The position numbers and the translations under genes are program-made. From assembly GCA_014529385.2 (NCBI GenBank), contig CM043964.1, positions 102,690,087 to 102,754,086 on the forward strand: 64,000 nucleotides of DNA, written 5' to 3'. The stretch is from Adiantum capillus-veneris. Its lineage: Eukaryota; Streptophyta; Polypodiopsida; Polypodiales; Pteridaceae. Positions 47,391 to 61,480 of the stretch are shown piece by piece. The notes under the pieces were generated by a model. That model was given only the letters and a program-made list of their open reading frames with translations, was not told where the DNA came from and did no database searches. Every line of letters starts with the position of its first letter. The stretch's first letter is position 1.

Positions 47391-47547
47391 AAAAATAGGT
47401 CTCTTCACACTTGACCAGGCCACTTAAAAAAACTCTTAATATCATCAAAATATAAAAAACAAAAAATGGATAAATGGAGAAGTATTATATGCAACTCAAC
47501 AAAGACATCTACAAACATAAACATTACATTGCATAGCATCATTTGTT

Positions 47548-47788
47548 TTACATGTTGGGTAACCAACGTTTGCCCACTCTATGGCAATTTTCATGCCACC
47601 TAGCATGATTAAGGGGTCCGGTGGAGTTTCTCCATTTCTCTTTAGCATTAAGTTGAGATTATCTCCTAACCTCCTTGGCAAGACTTGACTTTCGAGCTCT
47701 CTCTATGGCATGACATCTCCACAAAGAACAAGGAAAGAACCAATCAAACATCTCCTTCATGTAGTTGGATCTCGTAGTTCCACCACTG
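47548..47788 (-). pseudogene. C-terminal end of the transposase-like gene, past the nested Gypsy
   Basis: Minus-strand frame GGTTRSNYMKEMFDWFFPCS, then a TAA, then EKWRNSTGPLNHARWHENC and a stop at 47550-47548. It continues the frame interrupted at 53915 (which ends VFKNTR with one stop inside). Joining the flanks with one copy of the target ACGTG keeps the frame, so the Gypsy inserted inside this gene. Confidence 0.7.
47784..47788. other. Left target-site duplication of the nested Gypsy
   Basis: The left flank ends ACTG (47785-47788); the right flank starts ACGTG (53915-53919). This fits a 5-bp duplication ACGTG with one base lost on the left. Confidence 0.55.
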
Positions 47789-49827
<2,039 letters not shown>

Positions 49828-49832
49828 TCTTC

Positions 49833-49846
49833 TGGTGCCCCGACGG
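49833..49846 (+). other. Primer-binding site of the nested Gypsy element
   Basis: TGGTGCCCCGACGG, five bases after the LTR end. Similar to TGGTGCCCCCACAGAGG of the element at 5979-13702. The tRNA is not identified. Confidence 0.65.
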
Positions 49847-49922
49847 AGGAGTGTGCTGATGCTCCTAGTTGATGTCGAAGTGGTGATTTTGTGATGCCAA
49901 AGGTGCGACCTTTGAAGGGCAA

Positions 49923-51743
49923 GTGCTGCTAGTGATGGCTTGGGCGGGATTTCCCATTTTCACTGGGGTTGAAGATGCGGAAACTTGGCTTCAAGACTAC
50001 GGTTTGTTCGTGTTGGAAAGCAGTTTATCGAGAGAAGATGGTGTTGTACAGATGTTCCCGCTCCTGGTTTGTGGTAAAGCAAAGCTATGGTTCGATAGCT
50101 TGGGTGAAGAAGAAAAAGCAGACTGCGAAGGCCTGGAGGCGGCTTTTTGAAGCAGATTTGTAGCGGATGCGCAGCTAGATGAAGTAAAGCGGAAGCTAGA
50201 TGGATTGAAGCAAAGCTTGGAGGGAGATTTTCAAGCGTTCGAGTGGGAGTTCGAAGCCCTTTGGGGAAAATTGATCAAGGTAACTGCTGTAAAAAATACC
50301 AGTTTTTTGAAGTTGTGTAAGTTCATGGATTGCCTGCATGAGGAAGTGCGAGATAAGGTGGAGTTAGATGGACCAATGTCGTATGAAGAGGCGGCAGCTC
50401 TAGCGAGAGGGCGCACCAAGAAGATTTTGAAGAAGCGAGAAGATAAGCGGTGTTTACAAAGTGCTGTGATGCCAAAGCAGTGTGAGGTGGTGGTAGCCGA
50501 GCCACAGGTGGTGCAAAGCGAAGTACAGGTGCGAGAAGAACCAAGGGTTCTTTGGCTACAAAGAGACAGGATGGTTCTTATGCCGAAGATGCCGGCGAGA
50601 GCGGTTCCAATTATGGAGGAAATGCAGGTGGTTCCAGAATGGACAAATATTGTACTGCCAAGTTCGAGTGTAGCTGTTGAAGCTCCATTGAAGTACGGTA
50701 AAGAGCAAGGAGTGCGGTTTGCAGATGAGGTTGAAGCGGTGAAGCTAGAGGAGGTTCCTGAGCTTGAAACCGAAGAAGAGACTAGGTCGAGTGACAGTAG
50801 CTCTATGGACGCAGATACGAGTTGGGAGACTGAGTCATCTCAATCCAGGTATGATGAGTTCGACCTCTTGCATGTGAGTGGAGAGGCAGTGAATATGTGC
50901 AAGGAGCAGCGTGAAGTGCAAGCCGAGGTTCTTAGTGAAGACTGAGTGGAGCAGTCTAGGTCTACATGTGGTGAAGAGCAGGTAAAGCTGGTGTGCAGTG
51001 CCATGCTAATGGCCATGATGATGAAGATAGTGGTGGAATATGCCATAGTGGTGCAGCAGGTGCAAAGTTGTGCCAAAAGCTGTGAAGCAGTTGTACCTAT
51101 GGAGGAGGATGAGGAGGAGGTGATAGAGAATGAGTTTCTCTCTTCCTTAGCCGAGCTTGAGGATGCAGTGGTAGAAGAGCAGGTGGTTGAAGCGGACAGG
51201 CAAGCGGTGCTTATCGACCTTGAAGGGCCAATTGACGAGGAGGAGCTCAATGATGATGGAATTGAGTTCATTGCAGGTGATAAAGGCAAAGCAGAGTCAA
51301 AGTTAGAGGTGCTTCCTATGCAGTCAATGCCCTCTAGGACAGGGGATGCGGATTCCGAGGTGGTGTCCAAGCTTTGTAAGGAGGTATGTGAGTGGTGGCT
51401 GAAGGGAATGCTAATCAAGGTAGCTGTGCAGTATGCTGTTAATCAGGTACAGGATCTGCTAGACGAGGATCTAGCTTTACATGGATGGGAGCGCGGGTCA
51501 GATGTGTCATGTATGTCGCGAGTATTGATTGAGCAGGATGGTGAGCACGAAGGTGCTCTATTTGGTGTTCTTGAAGGTGCTTTGTTGCGAGTGGGCGGTT
51601 TTCCAAGGAGTGCTTGGAGTGGTAGAAGCGTGTGGATGGCAGTTTGGCTATGCAGTTGGATATGTGCCTTGGTGTGGCACTATGCAAGGTTGTTGCAGGT
51701 GGATGGAGGAGACCAATGGAAGGTGTTTGACCCACGTGGGTGA
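49923..51743 (+). pseudogene. Gag plus extension of the nested Gypsy element (two in-frame stops)
   Basis: A single frame of 607 codons interrupted only by TGA at 50148-50150 and TGA at 50943-50945. Gag part: PIFTGVEDAETWLQDYGLFV, GKAKLWFDSLGEEEKADCEG, FEWEFEALWGKLIKVTAVKN, CLHEEVRDKVEL and AAALARGRTKKI, the order of a plant retrotransposon gag. No zinc knuckle. The extension is acidic, has two similar helical segments (AMLMAMMMKIVVEYAIVVQQ and KGMLIKVAVQYAVNQVQDLL) and ends with a strongly hydrophobic stretch (VWMAVWLCSWICALVWHYA) that could be a membrane anchor. Function of the extension is unknown. Confidence 0.78.
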
Positions 51744-51911
51744 TTACAAATAAATCAGGGGGTTGGGCAATCCGCATGAGCAAAGATAGCGGGTAGCAAG
51801 TGTCAGTGGTGTACATATGTTAGGTGTTTTTGCAATATACAGAGAGTTTGTTTGTGGTGTGCAGTTTTTTAGTGCAATAAGGCCATGTGTGGTTGAACAT
51901 AAATGTTCAAC

Positions 51912-51925
51912 AAGGGGGTGGGCAA
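51912..51925 (+). other. Polypurine tract of the nested Gypsy element
   Basis: AAGGGGGTGGGCAA directly against the LTR start TGATGATGC. Confidence 0.75.
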
Positions 51926-53598
51926 TGATGATGCAACTAAAGTTGGTCCAAGCTAGGAAATGGTCAATGCCAGGCCAAGACAGCAATCGAGTGCAGTGCA
52001 AAAGGCTAGGGCAGGTACCAAAGCCCTAGGCAGCCCAAGGATAGCGGAGGTGTATGTTCAAAGTGGTTTTTTAGGCCAAGGTGTGTTGCAAAGAGCCAAG
52101 CAGGCTGATGGACTGTTGTGCCCGAGATGTGGGTTTTATGTGTTAGAATGTTGTCTTCAGTGTGCTCTACAAGCCGGTCCAGGCGGCTCGTCAAACGGAG
52201 CCCTGGTGCTCTAGATATTTCCGTTTAAAGAAAGAGTGTGTAGCAGATCCCCCACGGACAGGGCAGCTGGGGATAGGTGGCCCGGGCTGATGTCAGTATA
52301 CACATGTGTAGTGCTCGAGTTGTGGAGCATGCCTGTCTTCTCGGATCACAAATCGGAGCTTTGGATGGCAAGATATGGTCAGTTGAAGATTTTCCGGGGG
52401 TCGGGTCTGTGCCCACTTGGCCGCATTGGAGGATGTGCCATTTGGCAGTTTTTGGGCCTCGCCAAGGTTCTCGGTGGGAGTGTTTACCATGTGGAGCTAG
52501 CACGCATTGACTGCACATCAATCGGATATTGGGTCGGTCAGATACAACGAGACGAAGTTGGGAGCCGTGGGCAATGAACAACTGCAGATGATTTTTTAAG
52601 TTTTTAATGGCCTCGGATAGTGGGATCGCAAAGGACAAAAGCCGAGGGAAGTTTCACAGAATAGAGCCGGGGATACGCGCTTGTAACATGGCTTAACAAC
52701 TCCGGAATGAGATCTGTAAGCAGAAAATAGGAGTGGGGCCAAGTGGGCACCCCAAGAGGGAGTCTCTCTCTCTCTCACACAAAGGAGTTCTTTTGCTTGC
52801 TCAAAAGCCTTAAAAGGCTAAGGCATCGCGGTGCTGCCACATGGCATCGCAGTGGTCCCACATGCGAGGAGGAGACCAAATATGGTGCGCTATATGAGGT
52901 GAGGCGTGTACCCCTCATTAGTATCACAATGTGAAGTGGAGGAGCTCCATGAGCTCGTGGGGTATGGCGATGGTGGCCCGTAGGCGCTGCGCAGGCGGCG
53001 GGTGGCCGGTTACGGCGGTTTTGGAGGTGAGGGGGCGGCGCAGTGGTGCTCGCCCATGCGGCAGTGCAGTAGTGGTGATGATGTGGCAGCCCCAATAGAA
53101 AATGGTCCCGCGAGCCCATGGGGTGCCAAATTTTAAAGAAGAAGGGAAGGAGCAATAGCGACATCGTTATTGCTCCCCCCCTCATGTAAAGAGAAGGTCC
53201 CACAGCAGTGGGCAAGGGTCAGAGTGAGAGAGTCAGATAAAAGATCTCGCCATGTGTCCGAAAGAGGCCAAACATGCTAAAATGGGTGCTCCCCCTCTAT
53301 AAAGGGGTCTTTCTTATCATTTTTGAGGGCTTTTTGTCGCCTCGTGAAGCTTGGGAGCCACAGGGAAAAGAGCCACGAGTGGTTTTTGTCTGCAGAGGGC
53401 TGAGAGGGCGCCTCCCCCTATGTATTTTGTGAAGCCGATTGCGGCTATAGTGTTTTTTTTGAGCAGGGAGTGAGTTACCCCCATTGAAAACGGGCGTTTC
53501 TTGTTGTGCTATTTCCTTCCCCCCCTTCTCCTGCTCTGTTCTGTTGCATGTGATTCCGGGTGTGTGATGGCGTGTGCGCCCCCCCGATGAGTGTGTGT

Positions 53599-53679
<81 letters not shown>

Positions 53680-53914
53680 TATGTGTGCAAGGGTAGGCGA
53701 TGAATGCAGTCGTTTTGTGGGTGCGGGTTGATTGGTGGTCTATTTGAGTGCGTGTGCTCTGCGGTGCGTCAAGTTGTGTTTGATCGTGTGTGCGATAGTG
53801 TGAGTTCTGTGAGTCGAAGGTTCTCACTAAGTGGATTGGGGTGTTGTGTATGCCCTGAGCTATAGAGAGGCCATTGTGTTTGTGCCGGGCGTGCTTCCCC
53901 ATTCCCCCTCTCGA
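51926..53914 (+). repeat. 3' LTR of the nested Gypsy element
   Basis: 1989 bp, starts TGATGATGCAAC, ends CCCCCTCTCGA. Very similar to 47789-49827. (GA)n at 53603-53676. Confidence 0.88.
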
Positions 53915-55234
53915 ACGTGTATTTTTAAACTAAACACCTTTGGCTCAATAATGTGATTTCTCCATTCCTTGAGTGCTCCACATGTCTAATGAACCATATT
54001 TTGACATAAAGAATGCTCCATGCGCATACAAAATATGCTTCATCAAGAAAAAATGCTTAGATCAAATGAATGTTTATGTATAGCATCAAAATTTGAACTG
54101 AACAAAGTAACCATGTAGTGTGTGATATTGCTCTCTCCCCACGCTTACACAAATGCTTTAGTGAAATTAGAAATGTGGTCTTTGAACAAATTTTGTTGCT
54201 CGCTTGTGGTTTGGGGTTTCCACATGATTTGAAGCACTAACTCAAAGTGGTGCCACACTTGCCTACGCAGATTTACAAGCACGGGATTTGAATCTTGATC
54301 GGTCGTACACTTGCAAAGCGCTTTTCATAGCTCCCATGGAGCATCCTCCTCACCCCTCTCCTTTCGCATCTCTGGTTTCTTGAAAAACCTACGTGCTTTC
54401 ACACCATTCATAGATACTTTTTGTGGCACTTCATGCATATTTTCCACCTCACTGATGATAGAAACATTGCCACCATGACATCCAATCGAATTTAGAATTG
54501 CTTCAACTATTCCAATGGCTTCCACGGATCTAGAAAGTGGTTTCATTGTGAAAGCGTACTCTATGTGAAGCTTTAACAAGCGATCAAATATACGCATGAA
54601 GGCATGCAAAGTGTACATTTGTAAGTGGAAAATTGATAATGGGATGCCATGTTCTATCTTTTGTTGACCGATTGGGGACCTCCATGATAGGACACTTCAA
54701 CACTAAGCACACCCATTCCCTTGCATCATCATCCATTGACCCTGTTGCCTGACTTCCCTTAACACTTTTCTTTGAAGACGTGGAGCCACGAATACTCTCC
54801 TTGTATCCTCGTACACAATATGGACAAGGAAGAAGTGATGAAGCACCTTGTTTACACCCACCCAAGTATACATTTGAGTGTTTTTAGATCACCTCCTAAG
54901 GGCCACTCAACATCAAATGTACCTACTCCATCTACTTCTAGCTTTTCTCCCTCTAGTTGTGCCTTAATAACCTCTGTGATCCACGGGATCATAGAGAAGA
55001 CCCATGCCAACACCTCATGAGTCTCTTTCGGAACTTCAAAAGCTCCTAACCACCATATTTCCTTTTTCGATTATACACTAAATGATGGTTTCTGAGAATG
55101 ATCACCGATAGCATCGACTTTTGCGAAAAACATTGCCTCATTCATGAGTGTCACACTCATACGTTCCAATCTCTGTCCTTTGACAATTTGACATTCATCT
55201 AGCTTAAGAATAAATATGAGCTTCTCTCCAAGTA

Positions 55235-55313
55235 CTGAAACAACACAGGAATTGAATTGTTATACTAAATGATATTCAATACAGATAAAAAATGACATTA
55301 CAATTTGTATTAC
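55235..55313 (-). other. Intron 2 of the transposase-like gene (79 bp)
   Basis: CCACAAG^GTAATAC to TGTTTCAG^TACTTGG. The joined codon reads ...SPQ-V-LGEKL and the frame continues. Confidence 0.75.
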
Positions 55314-55857
55314 CTTGTGGAGACAAAGCATAAAATTTAACCATAGCTCGTTGTAGTCGTTTCAAGTCAACAAAAATATTGTTGAATTGATGATAACCAA
55401 AAGACTTTGCCCCATTAGGAATAGTATTGCCCCCCTTTATATTACCACGCGACTTGGCACTTGTGGAAGAGTACATCATGGATCCTTCAATGTGTTTGTA
55501 TTCACCAAGGGATTCCCGAACGAGATCATTGTTTGCTTTTTTTGCAAGTCGGACCCTGTGTGGAATAGGAAACAAATTCTCGGCGATGCCTTGCTCTCGT
55601 AATGCATTATTCATCAATCCATGAAGTGCATGGTATGCATTTGTGTGATCCCAATCTCATCACAAGCTCTCTGGACATCAACCTCAGACACAAGGTTAGA
55701 GATCTTTTTTAGGATCTCCTTTGTGATGGCATCTTTCATGTGTTTGGCCTTTTCGCAACCTATGATGTAAAGTATATCTTCCTTTGAGATGCATCCTAGG
55801 AGAAGATTGCAACGGTCCTCTTGTCTAAGACTTCCACACACATCTTGTATATATGTC

Positions 55858-55935
55858 CTATTTCAAAAGGTGAACAGAGTTACAAATTGATGGAAATTAT
55901 TACAAGTGATGAGCACTGTGAATTAAAAAAAATAC
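55858..55935 (-). other. Intron 1 of the transposase-like gene (78 bp)
   Basis: CAACCAG^GTATTTT to GAAATAG^GACATAT. Splicing joins TATR to TYIQDVC in frame; unspliced, the frame stops at once. Confidence 0.8.
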
Positions 55936-56635
55936 CTGGTTGCCGTGATCCGCTTCTTACGTGCCCCTCCATTAGAGGCAAAGTTTTCAATGGAAGAGAA
56001 CTCCCTCTTACGCTCACGCATGCCAAATGGAGTGGCTTTTAGGTGCATCATTCCAATCTGTAGCTTAGTTACCTCTGTTTCTGTAGCTTTCATCTCCTCT
56101 TTAAGATCTTTGAGCTGTTTCTCTATGGAATGTAGTTGTTGTTGGAGATTTGTGGAATGAATGTGTAACACTTGACATTGTTGTCAGAACCATGCCGACG
56201 CACCTGCGTGATTGGAGTCCAATCTCTTACAATACCCAAGAAGACCACGTTCTCCTTCTCCCACATATTTGATTAAGCTTGGGAGTGTACGGAATGTCGG
56301 ATGACAGCCCACGAGCGGATCTTTTGGATACAACCCTCCATCAAGCCACAAGTCAAAATTGGTTTCTCCTCGAAATCGTCGTACAAATGCCGGTTGAGAT
56401 GCTTTCTCGTCATTTTTTTTTGTGGGAGAAAATTCGATCGATAGACGCAGACTGACATTAGTTGACCTAGTAGATGACGACGCAGGTGATTCATTGGTTA
56501 TGTCACGAAGAGACATGGTGGAAAGTTATGATGGGGAAAAAAATAGATAAGATATGCTTTTTGGGATAAACAAACAAGTTTTGTGATAAAAAGACTTAAA
56601 AATATATTTTTTCATATGTAGATAGTTTTTCATAT

Positions 56636-56648
56636 GTAGATATATATA
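56636..56648 (-). promoter_or_regulatory. TATA-like box of the transposase-like gene
   Basis: TATATATATC on the minus strand, about 125 bp before the ATG at 56516, inside the right end region. Confidence 0.45.
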
Positions 56649-57191
56649 GGTTCAATTTGTGAGCTCAAAGGAAGAAAATTTTTAAATTTTAAAAATTTCA
56701 ATTTTTAGGTTTTATTAGATGGACGTTTTGATGATGTGACATTATCTATTTATTCTTGGAATTAATGTAGAGAGGGACCCAAGGAATTTTAGATTTGGAA
56801 CTTATAAAAGCTAGATTCTTCTATAAATAAATAAATAAATATATATATATATATATATATAGGGACCTTTTTAAATCTTAAAAGATCCATTTTGAACATT
56901 TTATAAAAAAATCATTTTTTGGTGTGAATTGATGCCCGAGCTGAAAAGGGGATTTTGTCATAACTACTTACTCTCTTTGTTTGGTGATAGGTAGAGAGAG
57001 AATAGTTCTTCTCTCTACTTTTACTCCTCTCTCTCTTTTTACCCCCCTCTCTCCCCTACTTTCCCCCCCCTCTTCCTCCTACTTTACCACCCTCATTCCC
57101 TACTTTCCCCCCCTCTCGTATCTAGAGAGAAGTTAGAGAGAGAGCTACAAAAGTAGCCCTATTTATTGTCTTTGTTCCCTCCATCCCCTAC
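56649..57191. other. Right subterminal region of the DNA transposon
   Basis: AT-rich with (TAAA)n and (AT)n at about 56821-56860, then a C/T-rich block (TACTTTCCCCCC... repeated) at 57000-57120. No coding frame. Confidence 0.6.
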
Positions 57192-57262
57192 AAAATTAGC
57201 CTTAATCCCTTAAAATTAGGAATCCCTACATGGCCGCAAGGGGGTCCAATTTTTTCCTAATG
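57192..57262 (-). repeat. Right terminal inverted repeat
   Basis: Ends TTTTTTCCTAATG; its reverse complement starts CATTAGGAAAAAATTGGAC and matches 41876-41935, with an extra 17 bases (GGGATTCCTAATTTTAA). Confidence 0.85.
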
Positions 57263-58506
57263 CATTAGAGAAAAGACAAAGACTGATGCTGGCTGAGGGC
57301 TCTATGGTAATGTAGAACCGACTGGAAGAAGAGCACAAGGCCATGCAAAATGAGCTAGAAGCCATCAAGAGAAAGCTCAAGGAGGCGAAAAAGATAAATG
57401 CCGATCTGAATGACCTCCTTGTGAATATGGGAGAGCAAGCGGAAGAAGAAAAGAAGACGCTTCAAAAACAGATAGAAGAGCTGAGAGGCCAGCAGCAAAC
57501 AGAAGAGCAGCAGTTTAGCACCGGGCCAGCAGCCATGGAAGGAATCGACATAGAGAATGTGTCAAATCCAATGGACACCACCATGCAAGAGGAAATCCTT
57601 GTGGGACCCTCACAAGAGCCACAAGATCTGACACAAGAAGAAGAAGAGAAGCTGCAGAAGGCCATAGAAGCGGCAGTCAGAGACACAGCCAAAGAAGCCT
57701 TGGAATGGGAGCAGAGGGTCTTTAAATCAATGACTATTCAGAAGATAGATGCCAGTAACCTTCGGCGTGAATGGCTACAACCCTCTCTCCTATATCCTCT
57801 GCTGAAATATGAAGCTGCCACGATCAACAAGCGGATTAGAGAGGAGCAAATAGTGCCAATGTACAAAGCAGACATCTCCAAACCTGAAGGGATCAAGCTG
57901 ATAGTGGACTCTCAACCCAGGTGGAGAAAGGCATGGCTGACAAAGTATCCTCAATATCTAATCCATCTGGTAGAGGCACCTAAAGTGATCAGAGACAACC
58001 TCAGTTTCTGCCCTCTACCAAGGATGAGGACATGGAAAGCCCATGAGTTGTTGCAGAGAAGCCAACCCACTTGGCTAAATTACCCGAAGCTGTCAGGCTC
58101 GAAGGCAGGCAAGAGAACAAGTGAGCAATACATGGTGAAAACCCTAACAGGTGCCATCAAATTGTTCACTGGCTCACCTGACCTATCTTGCATCATGATG
58201 AGAAAGATTTGTAAAACCCTTTTGGTAGTCTTCAAAACATTCAAACCAAGCCATGCGACGACAATATCTTCTTCTTTCAAGATACATACAGATGTGCATA
58301 CGATCTGTCTGGTCAGCCTTCTCACGAGGTGATACATGCATTGTATCAAAGGATTATGTTTTTGCCATCTTATCACCTCCACGCCTTTGAAGAAGCCTTC
58401 TACACTGGCTTCTTCACAATCAGCACAGATATATTCGGCCTGACACTACTAGCTCAACATGCGAGATATGAGTCACTTCTCAAGATGAGAGACAACCTAC
58501 ACTGAA
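57263..58506 (+). pseudogene. Long coiled-coil ORF of the 35 kb element, right part
   Basis: Resumes as ALEKRQRLMLAEGSM, a stop, then EEEHKAMQNELEAIKRKLK and a Gln/Glu-rich coiled coil to residue ~100. A second region follows (REWLQPSLLYPLLKYEAATI, RWRKAWLTKYPQYLIHLVEA, GAIKLFTGSPDLSC) that I do not recognise. A frameshift near 58260 leads to HLHAFEEAFYTGFFTISTD and the frame ends near 58505, about 40 bp before the polypurine tract. With the left part this was a protein of roughly 1100 residues. Confidence 0.7.
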
Positions 58507-58542
58507 GATGTAGCTCAATAGCCATGTCGTGGATGACATGAA

Positions 58543-58557
58543 CAAGGAGGGGGGGAG
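58543..58557 (+). other. Polypurine tract of the 35 kb element
   Basis: AAGGAGGGGGGGAG, abutting the LTR start TGTTAGCGG. Confidence 0.85.
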
Positions 58558-59484
58558 TGTTAGCGGCTGGACACACCCTACAGAAAATGACTGCTCGGCG
58601 GAATATAATTTTTTGTAATTATTCATTTATTGAGAAAACCCGACATTTCACCTTTGTAAATATTGGGGCTTACAGAAGTTTTCAGATTGTATCCCATTTT
58701 TGACATTTAGATTGAGTAGATGGTTAAAATTGGAACATTAGGGTTTGAGATTGTAAGGTATTTATACCACTTTTTGACCTTAATGGAAAAACCTTTTTTC
58801 ATTTTAAAAAAAGTACTGTCTGTGAGTGAGCGTACTGTGTATGAGAGAGAGCGAGAGCTTCATCTTGACACTACGCGCGCACTGGTGGTAGGAATCGAGT
58901 GCGGAGAAGTGCAGCGTGTTGCCCCCGACGAGAGCTACACGCCGATACCTACATTGAGGGCGTACGGTCTGGTTTTGTGAGCTCGACCTACAAGCTTCAT
59001 CTGGTGATTTGGTGAGCATACGTTATCCATTTTTGCATTTCAGCATATCCATGCGTTCGCATTGAGTAGAGCTACACATTAGGCACTTTAGTTCTCGGAA
59101 ACGACGACCTGAAAATTTTGGCCAGACATCCTATGTGATTTTGCACCAGGTGTTTAGGATTGGGATTTTGGTTCATGGACCTTAGGGAGAGCGACCTATT
59201 GGTGTTAGTAGGGTCTCCTTCAAGTTCTGTGGCATTTCGAGACCGTTTGATGGGTATTTGGCTCTTGGAAGCGTTGTAGGAAATCTCCTCTTAAGCACTC
59301 CTGAAGGCTGAGCTTAGACATTGGGTAGAGACCTCTGTAGGAATTAGTCGAGAGTCGGTCAAGTGTAGGTTGACACCCCATGCTTGCTTCCACGTGCCTG
59401 CGGGTCGAGCTTCGTCCTTAGCTGACAAACCTTGTTAGGTGAGTTCTCGCTGTGCTAATGTCCGTCGCGGCGTATCCGCCAACA
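58558..59484 (+). repeat. 3' LTR of the 35 kb element
   Basis: 927 bp, TGTTAGCGG to CCGCCAACA; partner of 24418-25342. Frames inside it are not genes. Confidence 0.95.
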
Positions 59485-59489
59485 CCAAC
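59485..59489. other. Target-site duplication CCAAC, right copy
   Basis: Matches 24413-24417 exactly. Confidence 0.95.
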
Positions 59490-60189
59490 TTCCTGGTACT
59501 AGATGTGCAAGGCTCATATGGGATGCCCATGGTTGCGAACAACACAGGCTGTTCACGACTACGCCAATCAGACTCTGACAATACAAGGTGCTAGTAGTAG
59601 AATTTAAATTCATATGAAAAACACTATGAGCTAGAGAAAGGAGCTGCGACCAAAAGAGCTTTGCCAGAAGTATAAGGTGAAGAAAATTGAGAGGATGTTG
59701 GCGGCAATGAATATTTTTTCATTAGTTGAAATAGATCTCAACACAATATTATTGGATAAAGATCAGGCTGAAAGCAAAAGAAGTAATTTCTAGATCAGTT
59801 CACTGAACTGAATTATGTGAAATGACTAGTTCAACTAACTGGAAGGCCGAAAGAACCAATTGATTCGAGTACGTCAACGATTTTTGAACAAGCACACTCT
59901 AGAGAAGTTACTAAAAATCAGAATAGTAGTTCAGAGCTCACAAGACCGTCTTGGGATTATGCTCAGGAGTCAACTAAGCACAAGGGTGGTGAGCCTAACT
60001 GGTTGCTTCTAGATGATCAAGAAATAGAGGAATGGAATTTTGGTTTTGAGGAGAATCCTAGATTGATCAAAGTCAACAAACATTTGAATCCACTTGTAAT
60101 GAAAGAGAAGGTCCAACACATGTTCTAGCAGTACAAAGATGTGTTCGCATGGGAACATAGTGATCTCAAGGGAGTAGATCCATAGGTAT
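59490..60189 (+). pseudogene. Outer protease remainder and protease-RT spacer
   Basis: FLVLDVQGSYGMPMVANNTG at 59489-59550 completes the split protease. Spacer sequence follows in several frames with stops, then EEWNFGFEENPRLIKVNKHL and KDVFAWEHSDLKGVDP at 60030-60180, the usual run-in to Gypsy RT. Confidence 0.65.
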
Positions 60190-61075
60190 GTCAACATCGC
60201 ATACCATTGAAGCCAGATGCCAGACCAGTGAGGTTGCAAAGATACCAAATGAATCCAAACTATGCTAAGAAGGTCAAGGAAGACATCGATAACCTTTTGA
60301 AGGCTGGGTTTCATTACTGAAGTAGCCAATAGTGACTAGTTATTTCCTATTGTGGTGGTGCCCAAGAAAAATGGAAAGCTTAGGGTCTATGTGGATTATC
60401 TGAAGTTGAATTCTCAGACCATCAAGGATCCCTTTCCATTACCATTTACGGACATGTTGCTAGACGAAACTGCAGGTTATGAGATGTATAGCTTTATGGA
60501 TGGTTATAGTGGTTATAACCAGTTGCAGATTGCTCCTGAGGACCGGAGTAAAACTACTTTAATTACTGAGTGGGGAGAATTTATATATCTGGTTATGCCG
60601 TTTGGTCTTTACAATGCTCCAGTGACTTTCCAACGATGTATGATGAAAATATTCAGTGAATTTCTCCACCAATTCCTTGCCATATTCATGGATGACTTCA
60701 TTGTATATTCAGAGGAGGATAAGTATTTACTTTTTTGGAAATGGTTTTCTAGCGTTGTCAAGAAAAGTGGATCTGCTTAAACCCATTCAACTTTGTTTTC
60801 TTGGTTTGAAAGGACAACTATTGGGAGATGTAGTATCCAAAAATGGTATAGAAATGGCCAATGATAAGATTCAGTGTGTCCAACAAGCCAAGGCACCCCG
60901 CAATGCATCAAAGTTAAGTTTTTTCTTGGGATATATCAATTTCTACAGAAGATTTGTGCATCAGTTTGCTTCCCAGGAATTACCTTTGTATGAGATCACA
61001 AAGAAGAATAGCAAGTTCATTTGGACTGCTGAATGTGAGGAGAGCTTTTAAAGTTTGAAGAATGCCGTTATCAGT
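60190..61075 (+). pseudogene. Outer Gypsy reverse transcriptase (broken)
   Basis: CQHRIPLKPDARPVR, then VVPKKNGKLRVYVDYLKLN, MYSFMDGYSGYNQLQI (first catalytic Asp), LVMPFGLYNAPVTFQRCM and LAIFMDDFIVYSEED (FMDD catalytic box, ~60690). After a frameshift near 60720 the thumb/connection reads KLSFFLGYINFYRRFVHQFA. Stops at 60184, ~60318 and 60778. Catalytic residues are intact. Confidence 0.92.
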
Positions 61076-61480
61076 AAGCCAGTACTTCAGCAACCGAATT
61101 GGGATGTCATTTTTCATGTACATGTAGACGCTTCAGGACTGGCGATGGGAGTGATATTAGCTCAACTAGAATCAGAGATACAGTCAGGTTGAACAAGGTT
61201 ATACCACTACTGAAAGAGAAGCCTTAGGAATGGTTTTTAGTGCTACTAGATTTTGACACTATTTGCTGGGCAAGATATATCATTTTTATGTTGATCATTA
61301 GGCATTATTATTCTTGATTAAAAAGGTCATTATTCAAGGCACACTGATAAGATGGATGATTTTACTGATGGAATTTGAGTTTCACATTTTTCATAAGCCC
61401 GATAAAACCCACTGTGGTGCTAATTTCCTGTCCAGGAGTACGGATGGCTACTCTGAGGCATCTTTGAGAGATTAGCTAGT
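61076..61480 (+). pseudogene. Outer Gypsy RNase H (broken)
   Basis: NWDVIFHVHVDASGLAMGVI (Asp) at ~61100, TTEREALGMVF (Glu) at ~61210, YVDH-ALLFLI (Asp; TDHQAL in intact relatives) at ~61290, then FEFHIFHKPDKTHCGANFLS. Several stops, and a deletion between the first two motifs removes part of the domain. Confidence 0.82.

Larger units (their letters stand above)
53915..56516 (-). pseudogene. DDE transposase-like gene of the DNA transposon (broken)
   Basis: Starts MSLRDITNESPASSS at 56516. Exon 1 has a DNA-binding-like start and a coiled coil (LQQQLHSIEKQLKDLKEEMK). Introns of 78 bp (55935-55858) and 79 bp (55313-55235) have GT...AG ends and join frames cleanly. Exon 3 opens FILKLDECQIVKG (candidate Asp 1, 55197-55199), then VEWPLGGDLKTLKCILG (candidate Asp 2, 54888-54890), LPCPYC (54815-54826), TLHAFMRIFDRLLKLH, NITHYM and MWSTQGMEKSHY (candidate Glu, 53960-53962). 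A GGDxK...C-x2-C...H-x-H...E layout is known to me from poorly characterised transposase-like eukaryotic proteins. Stops at 56186, ~55620 and ~55100, and several frameshifts, inactivate it. The family name is not assigned. Confidence 0.7.
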
